Part shown: piece by piece, positions 6,593-14,427 of the stretch
Layout of the letters: each line of letters opens with the position of its first letter
How positions within the stretch are numbered: position 1 is the stretch's first letter
Source of the DNA: a virus
DNA: 28,754 bases
Reading direction: 5' to 3' (one strand)
Virus record (IMG/VR): IMGVR_UViG_3300045971_000506
Span: 1-28,754 of that record
Program-made: the position numbers and the translations under genes
The notes under the pieces: model-generated
Databases searched by the model: none
What the model was told of the DNA's origin: nothing
Seen by the model: the letters and a program-made list of their open reading frames with translations, nothing else

Positions 6593-6987
6593 CCAATACC
6601 GTGGTGGCCATTGCCGAAGATGTGGTGCACACCGTGCAAGTGGCGGTGGAGGCGGACACGCTGGTGGAGGTGCTGCAGGACACGCTGGTGTCCGTGGTGG
6701 TGCAGGAGAGCGTGCAGGTGGTGACCGCCACACAGCAAGGGCCTGCAGGACCGCCTGGAGGTGGCGGTGGCGGTACCGCTGAGTTTGTGCAGCCGCATTT
6801 TGTGTATGCCAATGGCGTGCTGCAGCGGGTGGAGTATGCCGATGGGCGGTGGAAGGCGTTTGAGTTTTCGCCGGCCCTGGTGTTGATGTGGGTGGATATT
6901 TTTGATGGCACCCGGGTGCAGCGGCGAACGCTGGTGCGGGATGTGCAGGGGCGGTTGGTGGATGTTGTGCAGAGTGAGGTGAGCTGA
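6589..6987 (+). CDS. Small fibre/linker protein with a short collagen-like hinge
   Basis: 132 residues in three parts: a Val-rich N-terminal half (repeated VxVxVE-type strands, residues 1-48), a hinge QGPAGPPGGGGGG (about 50-62) resembling the collagen-like GPxGPP linkers of phage fibres, and a C-terminal domain (FVYANGVLQRVEYADGRWKAF...) with a repeated VxYADGR-like hairpin. Both ends overlap neighbours by 4 or 1 nt, so translation is coupled. A trimeric fibre shaft or connector is likely. The two-residue GPP core is too short to be confident of a true triple helix. Confidence 0.6.
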   Translation: MTNTVVAIAEDVVHTVQVAVEADTLVEVLQDTLVSVVVQESVQVVTATQQGPAGPPGGGGGGTAEFVQPHFVYANGVLQRVEYADGRWKAFEFSPALVLMWVDIFDGTRVQRRTLVRDVQGRLVDVVQSEVS

Positions 6988-9320
6988 TGGCGGTTTTGAT
7001 CACCGGCACCGGCACCGGCCCCTTCAATATTGCGGGCTCTGGGGTAACCGACCCCGTAACGTCAGCAGCGATCTACGCTTACGTCATTGCGCAAAACGCG
7101 GCGAATGCGAGTCGCATTGGTACGACAATTTTCAGCTACTCGTGGGCTTGCAAATTTACCTTAACGTCTTGCCTCTGGAACCCCGTTCAGGAAGCGCACA
7201 TTTTTGCGCAGACCCCAACAATCGGGGCAAGCGCGGAATTCCGAAATGGTTCGCTAGTCTCTGGAGTAGCCAAAAACGGCGGCATGATTCAAATGCCAAC
7301 GACTGGCGGCCTACTCACCGGAGGCGGAAAATTTGCAAGCTACGGCGGGGTAGTGGCGGCACCTCTCTCGTCGCCAGGCGCGTCGAACGGTCCCGTCGTG
7401 TTGCGCGACACGGTTTGCCAGTTCGCCGACTCCATCACAAACAGTGGCACTAATGATTATTTTCGCGTGACCATCGGCAGTTCGGGCGCTGTGGGATTCA
7501 AGGTCACGGTTATCCCGATCCGGTTTCAAGACGTTAAATTTGCCGGTTGCACCATCGCTTTTCAACACAACACAACATCGCCATTCACGCCTGTCGATAC
7601 GATTCTCGAACAAGTTACTTACGACATCGTTGACAACCTAACAGTTAATACGCTCACGCTGCAAGGGCTTTACTCAGATTTCGGCGTACCAAAAAACACA
7701 TTGGTGATCACCGGGGAGCGTGCCGGAGGTATCAAGATTATCCAGTGGCGCTACAACCTTGCAGTGAGCAGCGCATCGGGCCTGCTCAGCGGCGCAGCCG
7801 TGACTATCTGTGACGTGCTCGGCGTCGTCACCTATTCGGGTGCTACGGCGTCAGGCGTCATTCCACAGCAAACGCTTGAGAGAGTTCGTTACACAGGGCT
7901 AGTTAACCGCGCTTATCTCACGCCATGGGCTGGCACCATCACCAATAAATATCCGCACACGGTTCGTGTTCGAAAATTCGGCTTTTTGCCGGTCGAAATC
8001 GTCAAGCAGGCTGATCAGCACAGCGCCGACGGCGTGATTTTGGCGGCTGACACCGGTGCTACGGGAACAGAAGCAGCGGCGGCGATGATCACGGGTGTGT
8101 CGATTGATCCGGTCACTCAGACTGTGACAGTGAGCGAGGTGCGGCCGGTGCCAGAGATTTACAACGCCATTGCTTATTTTCTGGCTTTGGCGGCAAATCA
8201 TGGGGTTCCCTGGTTTGCTTTGTGCAGCGGTAGCACCGTACGCACGGACGCGTGGAGTTGGGTGCTTACTGTACCCGTGACTGGCACAGTCGCAAGCAGT
8301 GCGGGCGTGATCGCTGCGCTGGCGGCCTGCGTGTCTGCAGTCGTGTTGACTGGCACGGCAAGATGGGACACGCAAGCGCCATGCGTCGCCCAGGGCGGAA
8401 GCGCGGCCAGCGGCACAACTGTACGCGTAACGGCAGCAACAAGCGGGGCCGTGTCGGACTTCAGCGCCTTTGAGTTCGACGCGGGCAGCATTTTTGAAAA
8501 TAACAGCGGACAGTCGATCACACTCCAGCTCACGCCGGGTCAGACGGTGCCAACGCTGCTTGCCACCGCCGGAACGATCATTGTGGACGCCAGCATTGAT
8601 GCCGTTATCACAGCACCCCACTTGCTACCCGGTACCACGGTGCGCCTGTACGACAAGACCAACAATGTCCTACTCGACGAGTCCGTTACAACAGTCACGG
8701 GCTACAGCTTTGCCAAGGGCTGGACGGCTAATGCCCTTCTTGAGTTGCGGCATGCAAAGCTCGGTTACATGCCGCGCGTGAGCCTTGGCGCATTTACCAG
8801 TGCGGGCGCGACTTTCTTGGATGTGCAATCTGCCAATGCTGTGTACGACGCTAACGGCATTGATGGCGCCACGCTGGCTGCCGCCGAGTTTGCGACTGAC
8901 TTTGTGCAAGTGCAGATTGACATTGCAGACAGCGATAAGGCCACTACGTTTCAGCGTCTTTACGCGTGGTATTGCTATGTCGAAACGACTTTCTCGGGGT
9001 TGCAGTATTTTGCTGGGGGCCTGAGCGCCGTTGACACGGTCAACTACATGGTGAACGTCAATGTGGTTGACCTCAAGCTCGACAATGTGCTGCGCACGCC
9101 TACGCTTCTAACGGGCGGCAGCATGACCCGATCGGACGGCACTAGCATCATTGCAGACACGAGTGGCAGCATTCAGATTGACCCTGCCAAGGCTTATGTG
9201 GCAAACAGCAGCGGGCTTATGGTCGCTATCGTGGCCAAGCCTAGTTTGGCCCAGATCGAGGGAAGCGCTGTGTTGGCCAAGGAATCCACGGTGCAAACCG
9301 TTTTGGGCCTGAGCGTGTAG
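6987..9320 (+). CDS. Large fibre / putative receptor-binding protein
   Basis: 777 residues, rich in Ser, Thr, Ala, Gly and Val and almost without charged helices, as in beta-helical or beta-prism fibre shafts. There are two recognisable zones. Residues ~500-700 contain GTTVRLYDKTNN and an IDIADSDKATTFQRLYAWYCY block followed by YFAGGLSAVDTVNYMVNVNVVDLKLDN. The C-terminus (IDPAKAYVANSSG...VLAKESTVQTVL) is of a type seen at the ends of Burkholderiales phage surface proteins. ATG 6987 shares a base with the preceding TGA. Stretches such as 7080-7700 are visibly more AT-rich than flanking genes, which suggests exchange between phages. The function as adsorption fibre is inferred from size, composition and context. 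Confidence 0.6.
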   Translation: MAVLITGTGTGPFNIAGSGVTDPVTSAAIYAYVIAQNAANASRIGTTIFSYSWACKFTLTSCLWNPVQEAHIFAQTPTIGASAEFRNGSLVSGVAKNGGMIQMPTTGGLLTGGGKFASYGGVVAAPLSSPGASNGPVVLRDTVCQFADSITNSGTNDYFRVTIGSSGAVGFKVTVIPIRFQDVKFAGCTIAFQHNTTSPFTPVDTILEQVTYDIVDNLTVNTLTLQGLYSDFGVPKNTLVITGERAGGIKIIQWRYNLAVSSASGLLSGAAVTICDVLGVVTYSGATASGVIPQQTLERVRYTGLVNRAYLTPWAGTITNKYPHTVRVRKFGFLPVEIVKQADQHSADGVILAADTGATGTEAAAAMITGVSIDPVTQTVTVSEVRPVPEIYNAIAYFLALAANHGVPWFALCSGSTVRTDAWSWVLTVPVTGTVASSAGVIAALAACVSAVVLTGTARWDTQAPCVAQGGSAASGTTVRVTAATSGAVSDFSAFEFDAGSIFENNSGQSITLQLTPGQTVPTLLATAGTIIVDASIDAVITAPHLLPGTTVRLYDKTNNVLLDESVTTVTGYSFAKGWTANALLELRHAKLGYMPRVSLGAFTSAGATFLDVQSANAVYDANGIDGATLAAAEFATDFVQVQIDIADSDKATTFQRLYAWYCYVETTFSGLQYFAGGLSAVDTVNYMVNVNVVDLKLDNVLRTPTLLTGGSMTRSDGTSIIADTSGSIQIDPAKAYVANSSGLMVAIVAKPSLAQIEGSAVLAKESTVQTVLGLSV

Positions 9321-9343
9321 CCCCCCATTTTGAAATCAAGCAC

Positions 9344-10753
9344 ATGAACTATTTGAAGACTCTGGCAAGCGCCACCACCTCCAACGTGGCTGCCATGTGG
9401 AAAGAACTATTTCCAAGCGCTTCACGGCTGACCAATGAACGCGGCCGACGAATCGATAGCAACCTGGGAATGCAGCGGGCGATGAAGAGCGCCATGTTTG
9501 TGGACTACGACCGGCGTGCGTTGGTTGCCATGATGCGCGAGATGGACTTGAAGGATGGGCGGGTCAAACAGGTGCACGGACGCACGGCAAGTGACGTGAT
9601 CCGCGGCGGCCTGGTGCTGCAGACCAACAGCCGGGTGCTGGCCGACGAGTGGGAGCGCTTTGAGCACCGGCTGCAGCTCAACAATGCCGAAAAACTCAAG
9701 AGCGACGCCCGTGGCCTGGTGATGGAGGGTAGTCTACCGCTGCAGCTTGTTTTAGACGACGCGTCTAATATCGCCGCCGGTGTGCGAATGCCCAGCGACA
9801 CCATTGTGCCCATGGTCGACGTGAGTGGACGCTTTAAGGACCCTGCGGCCGCTTTTGAGCAGCGCGATGTGCTTACCGGCGGCATACAGGCGAGCTTTGC
9901 CGCCTGGCAGCTGGGCATGGGCCGTCTGGATCCGGACAACTGGGACGACCTGGGCAGCATGGGCCGCCCGATGCTGGACGGCTGCGCGGCGGTGTGGCGC
10001 AAGCTGGTGATGACCGAAGAGGATCTGGTGATCCGCCGCCGGGTGCGCGCACCGCTGCGCCTGGCCCATATCCTGGAGGGCGCAGACGATGCTGCGCTGG
10101 CCGCGTATCGCCAGAGCACCGAGGGCGAGAAGGGGGAAATCACCACGGACTTCTATCTGAACCGCAAGGGCGGTGTGCAGTCCATACAGGGCGACGCAAC
10201 GCTAGGCGATATCGGCGACGTGGCACACCTACTGTCCACCTTCTTTGCTGGCAGCCCGGCACCAAAGGCCATGTTTGGCTACACCGACAACACCGCGCGC
10301 GACATCCTTGAAGACATGAAGCGCACCTACTACGACACGGTGGACGGCCTGCAGGACGCGCAGGGCGGTGTGTATGCCTTTGCCTTTCGCATCCATTTGC
10401 TGTTTCAGGGTATCAACCCGGGTCCGAATGAGTTTTATCTGCGCTTCGCCAAGCGGCGCACCGAGACCGCTAACCAGGTGGCGGACCTTGCGCTCAAGTG
10501 GATGTCGCTGGGCCTGCCGGACGAGTTCATTCACTCGGAGATGGGTCTGGACCCGAAGGACATTCGCGCGATGAAGATCGAGCAAGCCCAGAGCAATGAC
10601 CCGTATCCCAACCCGCTGAAGATTGGCCAGAGCAGCGGCGCACCAGCTCCCGGCGGCAACACCATCAGCGTGACGCCCGGAAATGCCCCCAAGGGGGAAA
10701 GTGCCACCAGCATCAGGCAGCCAGGGGGCAACGGCGGGCGAGGGCGCAAATAG
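9344..10753 (+). CDS. Portal protein
   Basis: 469 residues, consistent with the dodecameric portal that forms the DNA channel at one capsid vertex. Family-like features: an N-terminal region with RRIDSNLGMQRAMKSAMFVDYDRRALV and RVKQVHGRTASDVIRGGL, a central MTEEDLVIRRRVRAPLRLAHIL wing, an AFGYTDNTARDILEDMKRTY-type helix (MFGYTDN, about residues 307-325), and a Gly/Pro-rich disordered tail. It sits 23 bp after the fibre gene and directly before the 80-residue and MuF genes, the standard portal-MuF order. Confidence 0.82.
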   Translation: MNYLKTLASATTSNVAAMWKELFPSASRLTNERGRRIDSNLGMQRAMKSAMFVDYDRRALVAMMREMDLKDGRVKQVHGRTASDVIRGGLVLQTNSRVLADEWERFEHRLQLNNAEKLKSDARGLVMEGSLPLQLVLDDASNIAAGVRMPSDTIVPMVDVSGRFKDPAAAFEQRDVLTGGIQASFAAWQLGMGRLDPDNWDDLGSMGRPMLDGCAAVWRKLVMTEEDLVIRRRVRAPLRLAHILEGADDAALAAYRQSTEGEKGEITTDFYLNRKGGVQSIQGDATLGDIGDVAHLLSTFFAGSPAPKAMFGYTDNTARDILEDMKRTYYDTVDGLQDAQGGVYAFAFRIHLLFQGINPGPNEFYLRFAKRRTETANQVADLALKWMSLGLPDEFIHSEMGLDPKDIRAMKIEQAQSNDPYPNPLKIGQSSGAPAPGGNTISVTPGNAPKGESATSIRQPGGNGGRGRK

Positions 10754-10996
10754 ATGCGCTACACCCAACACCTATCCAATAACCACGTGCTGGGCGCACC
10801 TGCAGGTTGGAATCAGCAAGATCTGCCTTGCGGCGCGCTGCCCGTGACCTGCACCGAGGTGGAAGGCAAGCCAGCCATGGTGTCGTTCTGGAAGCCGGAT
10901 GCGGACGAGCTCGAAGCGTTGCGTAACGGCGGCGCGGTGGCCTTGTGGATTTACGGCTCGGTGCACCCGGTTGTAGCCATGGGGGTAGAGCCTTGA
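10754..10996 (+). CDS. Conserved small phage protein of unknown role
   Basis: 80 residues starting on the base after the portal stop codon and overlapping the MuF start by 4 nt. The sequence reads MRYTQHLSNNHVLGAPAGW, CGALPV, then PAMVSFWKPDADELEALRNGGAVALWIYG, with a compact alpha/beta look and an ELEAL helix. I associate similar small proteins with the portal-MuF junction in other phages from memory, but none with known function. No signal peptide or membrane helix. Confidence 0.62.
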   Translation: MRYTQHLSNNHVLGAPAGWNQQDLPCGALPVTCTEVEGKPAMVSFWKPDADELEALRNGGAVALWIYGSVHPVVAMGVEP

Positions 10997-12471
10997 AAAG
11001 CGCCCAAACACGTGCCGCTATCAAGCGGGCCAGCCAGCAGGCCCGCAACGCCATGCGGGAGCTCGATGCTGCCGTGCTGGAGCAACTGCTGGCCCTGTAT
11101 ACCGATGCCGCTGACGAAGTGCGCGCCACGATCCTGCACCTGGTGGATGGCAGCGACACGGTACCGGTTGCCAACCTGCGGGGCCTATTGCGGCAGATTG
11201 ACGACGTGGTGGATGCGTTGGCCCTCAAGCGCAACGAGCTGCTGGTGCAAAGCGTGGACCAGGCTGCCGCGTTGGGCGTGCGGCCTTACACCCTGCCGGG
11301 CGTGAGTGCCACCGGTGTCGCTGGCCAGGCCGTGCTGGAAAGTGGCGCTGCCATGAAGATCCACCAGGAAGCCGTGCGCTTTGTACAGAGCTTTTCCGCC
11401 GCCGATGGCCTGACGCTGAGCAATCGCCTGTGGCGGCTAAACCAAGGCGCCAAGGAAGTGCTGAGCCGATCCATTGGCCAAGCCGTGGTGGCAGGCTGGG
11501 ACGCCAGCAAAGCCGCCGCCCAGTTCATGTACAGCGGGCAGACCGTGCCGCTGGATGTGCAGGCCCGCCTGGGTGCAGCCAAGGCTGATGCCCTGTTGCA
11601 CAGTGCTGACCTTCTGACCGACAGCGCGGGCGAGGTGTGGAAGGCCGAGCGCGTGTTTCGAACTGAAATCAACCGTGCGCATGGCACCGCGTACATGACC
11701 AGTGCGGAAAGGACGCCAGGGTTTGCGGGCTTCAAGTTCCTGCTGAGCCCACAGCACCCCAAACACGACATTTGCGACCTGCTCTCCACCCAGAACCTCT
11801 ATGGGCTAGGGGAGGGCGTCTACCCTGATGCGCGGACCTGCCCGTGGCCGGCCCATCCCAATACGCTCAGTTTTGTGAACATCGTGTTTGCGGAAGAGGT
11901 GACTGCAGCCGACCGGGCCGGAAAGGAAACCGTGACCGAAGCAATGGCACGGTTGAGCCCGGAGGAGCGCACCGGGGTTCTCGGTGTGGAGAAATCTGCC
12001 CTCTATGACGCCGGCAAGGTCAAACCATGGATGATCCGCAGCCCTTTGCGGGCCGTGCGGGAGCGCATGGCGCGGCAGGGCGCTGCGGTAGCATCGGCGC
12101 CAATGCAAATCCATCCTGATGCGATCCCCAATGCCGGGAGCGCCACCGTCCGCGCTGAAAAGCTGGTTCAATACGCGCTCAATTCAAACAGCGAAAGTGG
12201 CCGTCACAAGGCCCTGGTGTTTGAGTCGGTGCTGGGGTACAACCAAAGCAACTTTGAGGAACTGCGGCAGCAATTGTCGCAAGGCGTCCCCACTGTGGCC
12301 GCTGTCAAGAGTTTGCAAGATGTCTATGGTCAGCGCTACACTGCACTGATACCGGTCACTGGGCCAAAGGGTACCGCCGTAGTGACAACGGGATGGATAC
12401 TCAGGCCAGGCAGCGATACCCCGGATTTGATCACCGCCTACATTCCCACGAGAAGGAACAAAAATGTTTGA
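10993..12471 (+). CDS. MuF-type minor head protein with C-terminal DUF6883 (putative toxin) domain
   Basis: 492 residues from TTG 10993, preceded by GGTAGAG and overlapping the previous stop as TTGA; no better in-frame ATG precedes the conserved part. Residues ~1-300 are a MuF/SPP1 gp7-like head morphogenesis protein: a helical region, then VWKAERVFRTEINRAHGTAYM (from residue ~215) and HPKHDICDLL...CPWPAHPN, the Cys/His end of MuF. A linker follows to ~370. Residues ~374-489 match DUF6883 (KLVQYALN, GRHKALVFESVLGY, YGQRYTALI, GTAVVTTGWIL, LITAY). MuF proteins with variable C-terminal domains are an established class of phage polymorphic toxins carried in virions. The toxin role of DUF6883 here is inferred from architecture and the adjacent DUF4926 gene. 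Confidence 0.75.
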   Translation: MKSAQTRAAIKRASQQARNAMRELDAAVLEQLLALYTDAADEVRATILHLVDGSDTVPVANLRGLLRQIDDVVDALALKRNELLVQSVDQAAALGVRPYTLPGVSATGVAGQAVLESGAAMKIHQEAVRFVQSFSAADGLTLSNRLWRLNQGAKEVLSRSIGQAVVAGWDASKAAAQFMYSGQTVPLDVQARLGAAKADALLHSADLLTDSAGEVWKAERVFRTEINRAHGTAYMTSAERTPGFAGFKFLLSPQHPKHDICDLLSTQNLYGLGEGVYPDARTCPWPAHPNTLSFVNIVFAEEVTAADRAGKETVTEAMARLSPEERTGVLGVEKSALYDAGKVKPWMIRSPLRAVRERMARQGAAVASAPMQIHPDAIPNAGSATVRAEKLVQYALNSNSESGRHKALVFESVLGYNQSNFEELRQQLSQGVPTVAAVKSLQDVYGQRYTALIPVTGPKGTAVVTTGWILRPGSDTPDLITAYIPTRRNKNV

Positions 12472-12676
12472 AATGTTCCAAACCATCTGGACCACAGTGC
12501 CTGTGCCGGCATTGGGCTTGGGCGCGGGTGCCAAAGGCGTGATCGTTGACGTCTACCACGAGCCCTATCCCGGATACGAGATCGAGTTCATTGACGCTGA
12601 GAGTGAGCCCATTGGCCTGCTGTCGATGCAGCCCAATGAGATATCCAGCACCTTGCCGGCCCGTCTGGCAGCCTAG
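12464..12676 (+). CDS. DUF4926 family protein, putative immunity partner of the MuF-DUF6883 protein
   Basis: 70 residues, overlapping the MuF gene end by 8 nt. The core matches DUF4926: L-GAGAKGVIVDVYHEPYPGYEIEFIDAESEPIGLLSMQPNEI, i.e. an SH3/KOW-like small barrel with hGxVV-x-Y...YEVEF-DA. From memory, DUF4926 genes are often found immediately beside DUF6883 genes in bacteria, including outside phages, which argues for a functional pair. In MuF toxin loci the gene just downstream of the toxin commonly encodes immunity, protecting the lysogen while virions are assembled. Binding has not been shown and the direction (antitoxin versus accessory) is inference. Confidence 0.72.
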   Translation: MFEMFQTIWTTVPVPALGLGAGAKGVIVDVYHEPYPGYEIEFIDAESEPIGLLSMQPNEISSTLPARLAA

Positions 12677-12680
12677 TCAC

Positions 12681-12697
12681 AGCCGCGTTTAGCGGCT
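12681..12697 (+). other. Small perfect hairpin after the DUF4926 gene
   Basis: AGCCGC (12681-12686) and GCGGCT (12692-12697) pair across a 5-nt loop. No U-run follows, so it is a weak terminator candidate or an mRNA-processing/stability element separating the MuF pair from the next gene. Confidence 0.35.
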
Positions 12698-12709
12698 TAA
12701 ATATTGGCC

Positions 12710-13060
12710 ATGAGCTACTTTGACGCCGCGCTTGACATCCAGAAAGAGAAGTTCACCCCCTTTAAGGCCCTGATCGTCCTGGACGACAAGGTGCTGCGCA
12801 AGTACGTGATGTGCTGGGGCCCGGAGCTGGTGCGCCGGCTCAACGATTACCCGAGGGATACCACCATGGCCGACCTGTGGGACTGCGTGCGGGTGGACTT
12901 CCAGGCACTGGCAGATCTGACCGGCGACAGCATGCCCCAGGTGATGGCGCGCTTTCGCCAAGCGCAGGGCCTACAGCTGATCTACCCCGATGGCAATGTG
13001 GCCGATGCCGTGACGCGCGTGCTGCGCAAAAAGATGGTTGAGCAGTCTGAGGGCGAGTGA
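12710..13060 (+). CDS. Hypothetical phage protein
   Basis: 116 residues from ATG 12710 (MSYFDAALDIQKEKFTPF); an upstream in-frame TTG at 12704 is less likely. Mixed alpha/beta composition with a helical C-terminal half (LADLTGDSMPQVMARFRQAQGL, VADAVTRVLRKKM) that could be a helix-turn-helix-like segment, though no family is recognised. No strong ribosome-binding site is visible. It is the last rightward gene before the immI-like module and converges with the Mnt-like gene across a 17-bp gap containing a CCGC/GCGG hairpin. Confidence 0.55.
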   Translation: MSYFDAALDIQKEKFTPFKALIVLDDKVLRKYVMCWGPELVRRLNDYPRDTTMADLWDCVRVDFQALADLTGDSMPQVMARFRQAQGLQLIYPDGNVADAVTRVLRKKMVEQSEGE

Positions 13061-13077
13061 TTGCCCCGCTTCTGCGG

Positions 13078-13461
13078 CTAACTGCTCTTGACTGACTTGC
13101 GCTCCATGATGATGGATGCTTCTGGTGGGATCATGGTTCTGCTGGCTTCCAGCATCTCCCTGAACTGGGCGATGGTGGTCTGCGGGGTGATGGTGGCATG
13201 GAACAACGTGCCACCGTTGGCCATCGCGGTGCGAGCCATGCGCACGTGCGCCTCTTCGAATGTGCCGCCGCGCATCTCCATTTCATGATCAACGGCCTCT
13301 ATCACGTCGAAGGGCAGCGCCTTGCTGTCTTCGAATGACGCCTTCAGGCGCGCGACTATCTCGGCCGTAAGGGTCCTAGTGTTTGCGGCTGCGGCAGTCA
13401 GAAGCTGCTCCTTCAATTCACTTGGGAGACGCAGGTTGGTTTGGATATCGAATTTCGCCAT
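13078..13461 (-). CDS. Mnt-like ribbon-helix-helix repressor
   Basis: 127 residues. Residues ~5-45 (IQTNLRLPSELKEQLLTAAAANTRTLTAEIVARL) form an Arc/Mnt ribbon-helix-helix: the DNA-contacting strand QTNLRL and two helices with the conserved N-x-R-x-L-x-x-EI turn. The remaining ~80 residues have no recognised family and may drive oligomerisation or ligand sensing. It is transcribed leftward, divergently from the Arc-like gene, across a ~90-bp control region, exactly as mnt is from arc-ant in phage P22. Expected role: repress the antirepressor promoter in the lysogen. It shares about a dozen aligned residues with the divergent Arc-like protein, so the two may be related by duplication. Confidence 0.78.
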   Translation of the reverse strand: MAKFDIQTNLRLPSELKEQLLTAAAANTRTLTAEIVARLKASFEDSKALPFDVIEAVDHEMEMRGGTFEEAHVRMARTAMANGGTLFHATITPQTTIAQFREMLEASRTMIPPEASIIMERKSVKSS

Positions 13462-13486
13462 TGCCCGAGGATACCAATCAAAGTGC

Positions 13487-13515
13487 TTGCAATCTAGGTA
13501 TCACAAAGCTATGAT
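13487..13515 (+). promoter_or_regulatory. Sigma-70 promoter for the arc-ant operon
   Basis: TTGCAA (13487-13492) and TATGAT (13510-13515) are spaced by exactly 17 nt. This gives a strong rightward promoter with a start near 13522 and a ~30-nt leader to the Arc-like ATG. The -10 box lies inside the palindrome described as operator. Confidence 0.68.
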
Positions 13516-13529
13516 AGCTATGTGCTATG
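13507..13529 (+). promoter_or_regulatory. Candidate operator for ribbon-helix-helix repressors
   Basis: The 13-bp palindrome AGCTAT-g-ATAGCT (13507-13519) covers the -10 box. GCTATG occurs three times here (13508, 13517 and 13524). Ribbon-helix-helix repressors bind short inverted or tandem boxes, so occupancy would block the arc-ant promoter. In P22, Arc and Mnt act on the equivalent region. Confidence 0.55.
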
Positions 13530-13550
13530 TCGCACGACCAGGAGAAACAG

Positions 13551-13721
13551 ATGGCAAGAAGTGATACGCAGACGAACCTGCGATTAAAAAAGGAAATGAA
13601 AGATTGGCTGAGGCAGCAGGCGGAGGCTAATAAACGAAGCCTGACCAGCGAGATTGGTGTGATTCTTGAGGATTACCAGCGCCGGCAAACACAGCAACGG
13701 GAGACGGCCCATGCGACCTAA
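13551..13721 (+). CDS. Arc-like ribbon-helix-helix repressor
   Basis: 56 residues, close to P22 Arc (53). ATG 13551 is preferred over 13527 because CAGGAG lies 6 nt before it. The sequence has a DNA-binding strand TQTNLRL, helix A (KKEMKDWLRQQAEAN), turn KRSLTSEI and helix B (GVILEDYQRR), the full Arc fold. The stop overlaps the antirepressor start by 11 nt, so the two are translationally coupled. By analogy with P22 it shuts off its own operon after early antirepressor synthesis. Confidence 0.78.
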   Translation: MARSDTQTNLRLKKEMKDWLRQQAEANKRSLTSEIGVILEDYQRRQTQQRETAHAT

Positions 13722-14427
13722 ACCCACAAAAGGAAACGCCCCGGCTGTTTGCGCAGCCTGGGCGTCAAGTGCCCAGAACCAATCCTCTAAAGAAAGAACT
13801 AAGCCTGTGAATTCTAAAGCAGGCACCCAAAAAAGTGAACCCGTTGCCCTGGCGGGGCAGCTCATCCCCGTGCTCTTTGGCCCAGACACCCTAATTTTGG
13901 TTGAGCATAATGCTCAGCCCTATGTGGTCATGAAGCCCTTGGTGACGGCAATGGGCCTCGATTGGCGCAGCCAGCACGTCAAACTTGGTGAGAAATTCGG
14001 GGCAGTTATGGTGGAAATCACCACAACTGGTGCAGACGGAAAGCAGTACGCCATGGGCTGCCTGCCACTGCGCAAACTCCCAGGCTGGCTCTATTCCATC
14101 AACCCCGGCAAGCTGAGCGCCGAATTGCGGCCCAAGGTTGTGCGCTACCAGGACGAGTGTGACGAAGTGCTGTGGCGCCACTGGACCCAACAGGAGCCGC
14201 TGCACGGCGGCAAGCGCCTGAACCACAGCGACAGCGACCGTCTGCTGCGCCGCCGTGGCGACTTGCGCAAGGAGCTGGGCAACACCGCCAGTCTTGGCGT
14301 GGCCACCGATGCTTTTGCAGATTACGTGATGGTCAGCTCGTTGCTCGGACAGCGCGCATCGACCTTGCGCGAACTGGCCCCCGGAATCCGTCAGCAACTG
14401 TTGGAGCTGGAAGGCGGTGCTTCATGA
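13711..14427 (+). CDS. Antirepressor, P22 Ant-like
   Basis: 238 residues from ATG 13711 (GGGAG 7 nt upstream). After a ~45-residue basic, Ser/Lys-rich leader comes a P22_AR_N domain (about residues 48-155): IPVLFGPDTLILVEHNAQPYVVMKPLVTAMGLDWRSQHVKL, then LPLRKLPGWLYSINP, then YQDECDEVLWRHW. This is the signature of phage antirepressors, which in P22 bind and inactivate the C2 repressor. The C-terminal ~80 residues are helical. Ant proteins of incoming phages can induce resident prophages. The repressor it targets is not in the window. It sits with Arc-like and Mnt-like genes as in the P22 immI region, but within the head operon. Confidence 0.82.
   Translation: MRPKPTKGNAPAVCAAWASSAQNQSSKERTKPVNSKAGTQKSEPVALAGQLIPVLFGPDTLILVEHNAQPYVVMKPLVTAMGLDWRSQHVKLGEKFGAVMVEITTTGADGKQYAMGCLPLRKLPGWLYSINPGKLSAELRPKVVRYQDECDEVLWRHWTQQEPLHGGKRLNHSDSDRLLRRRGDLRKELGNTASLGVATDAFADYVMVSSLLGQRASTLRELAPGIRQQLLELEGGAS

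Noticed and set aside
6077-7027. 316-codon leftward open frame over terL and the fibre genes
   Set aside because: Pro/His/Ala low-complexity translation typical of an antisense shadow; spans three well-supported rightward genes.
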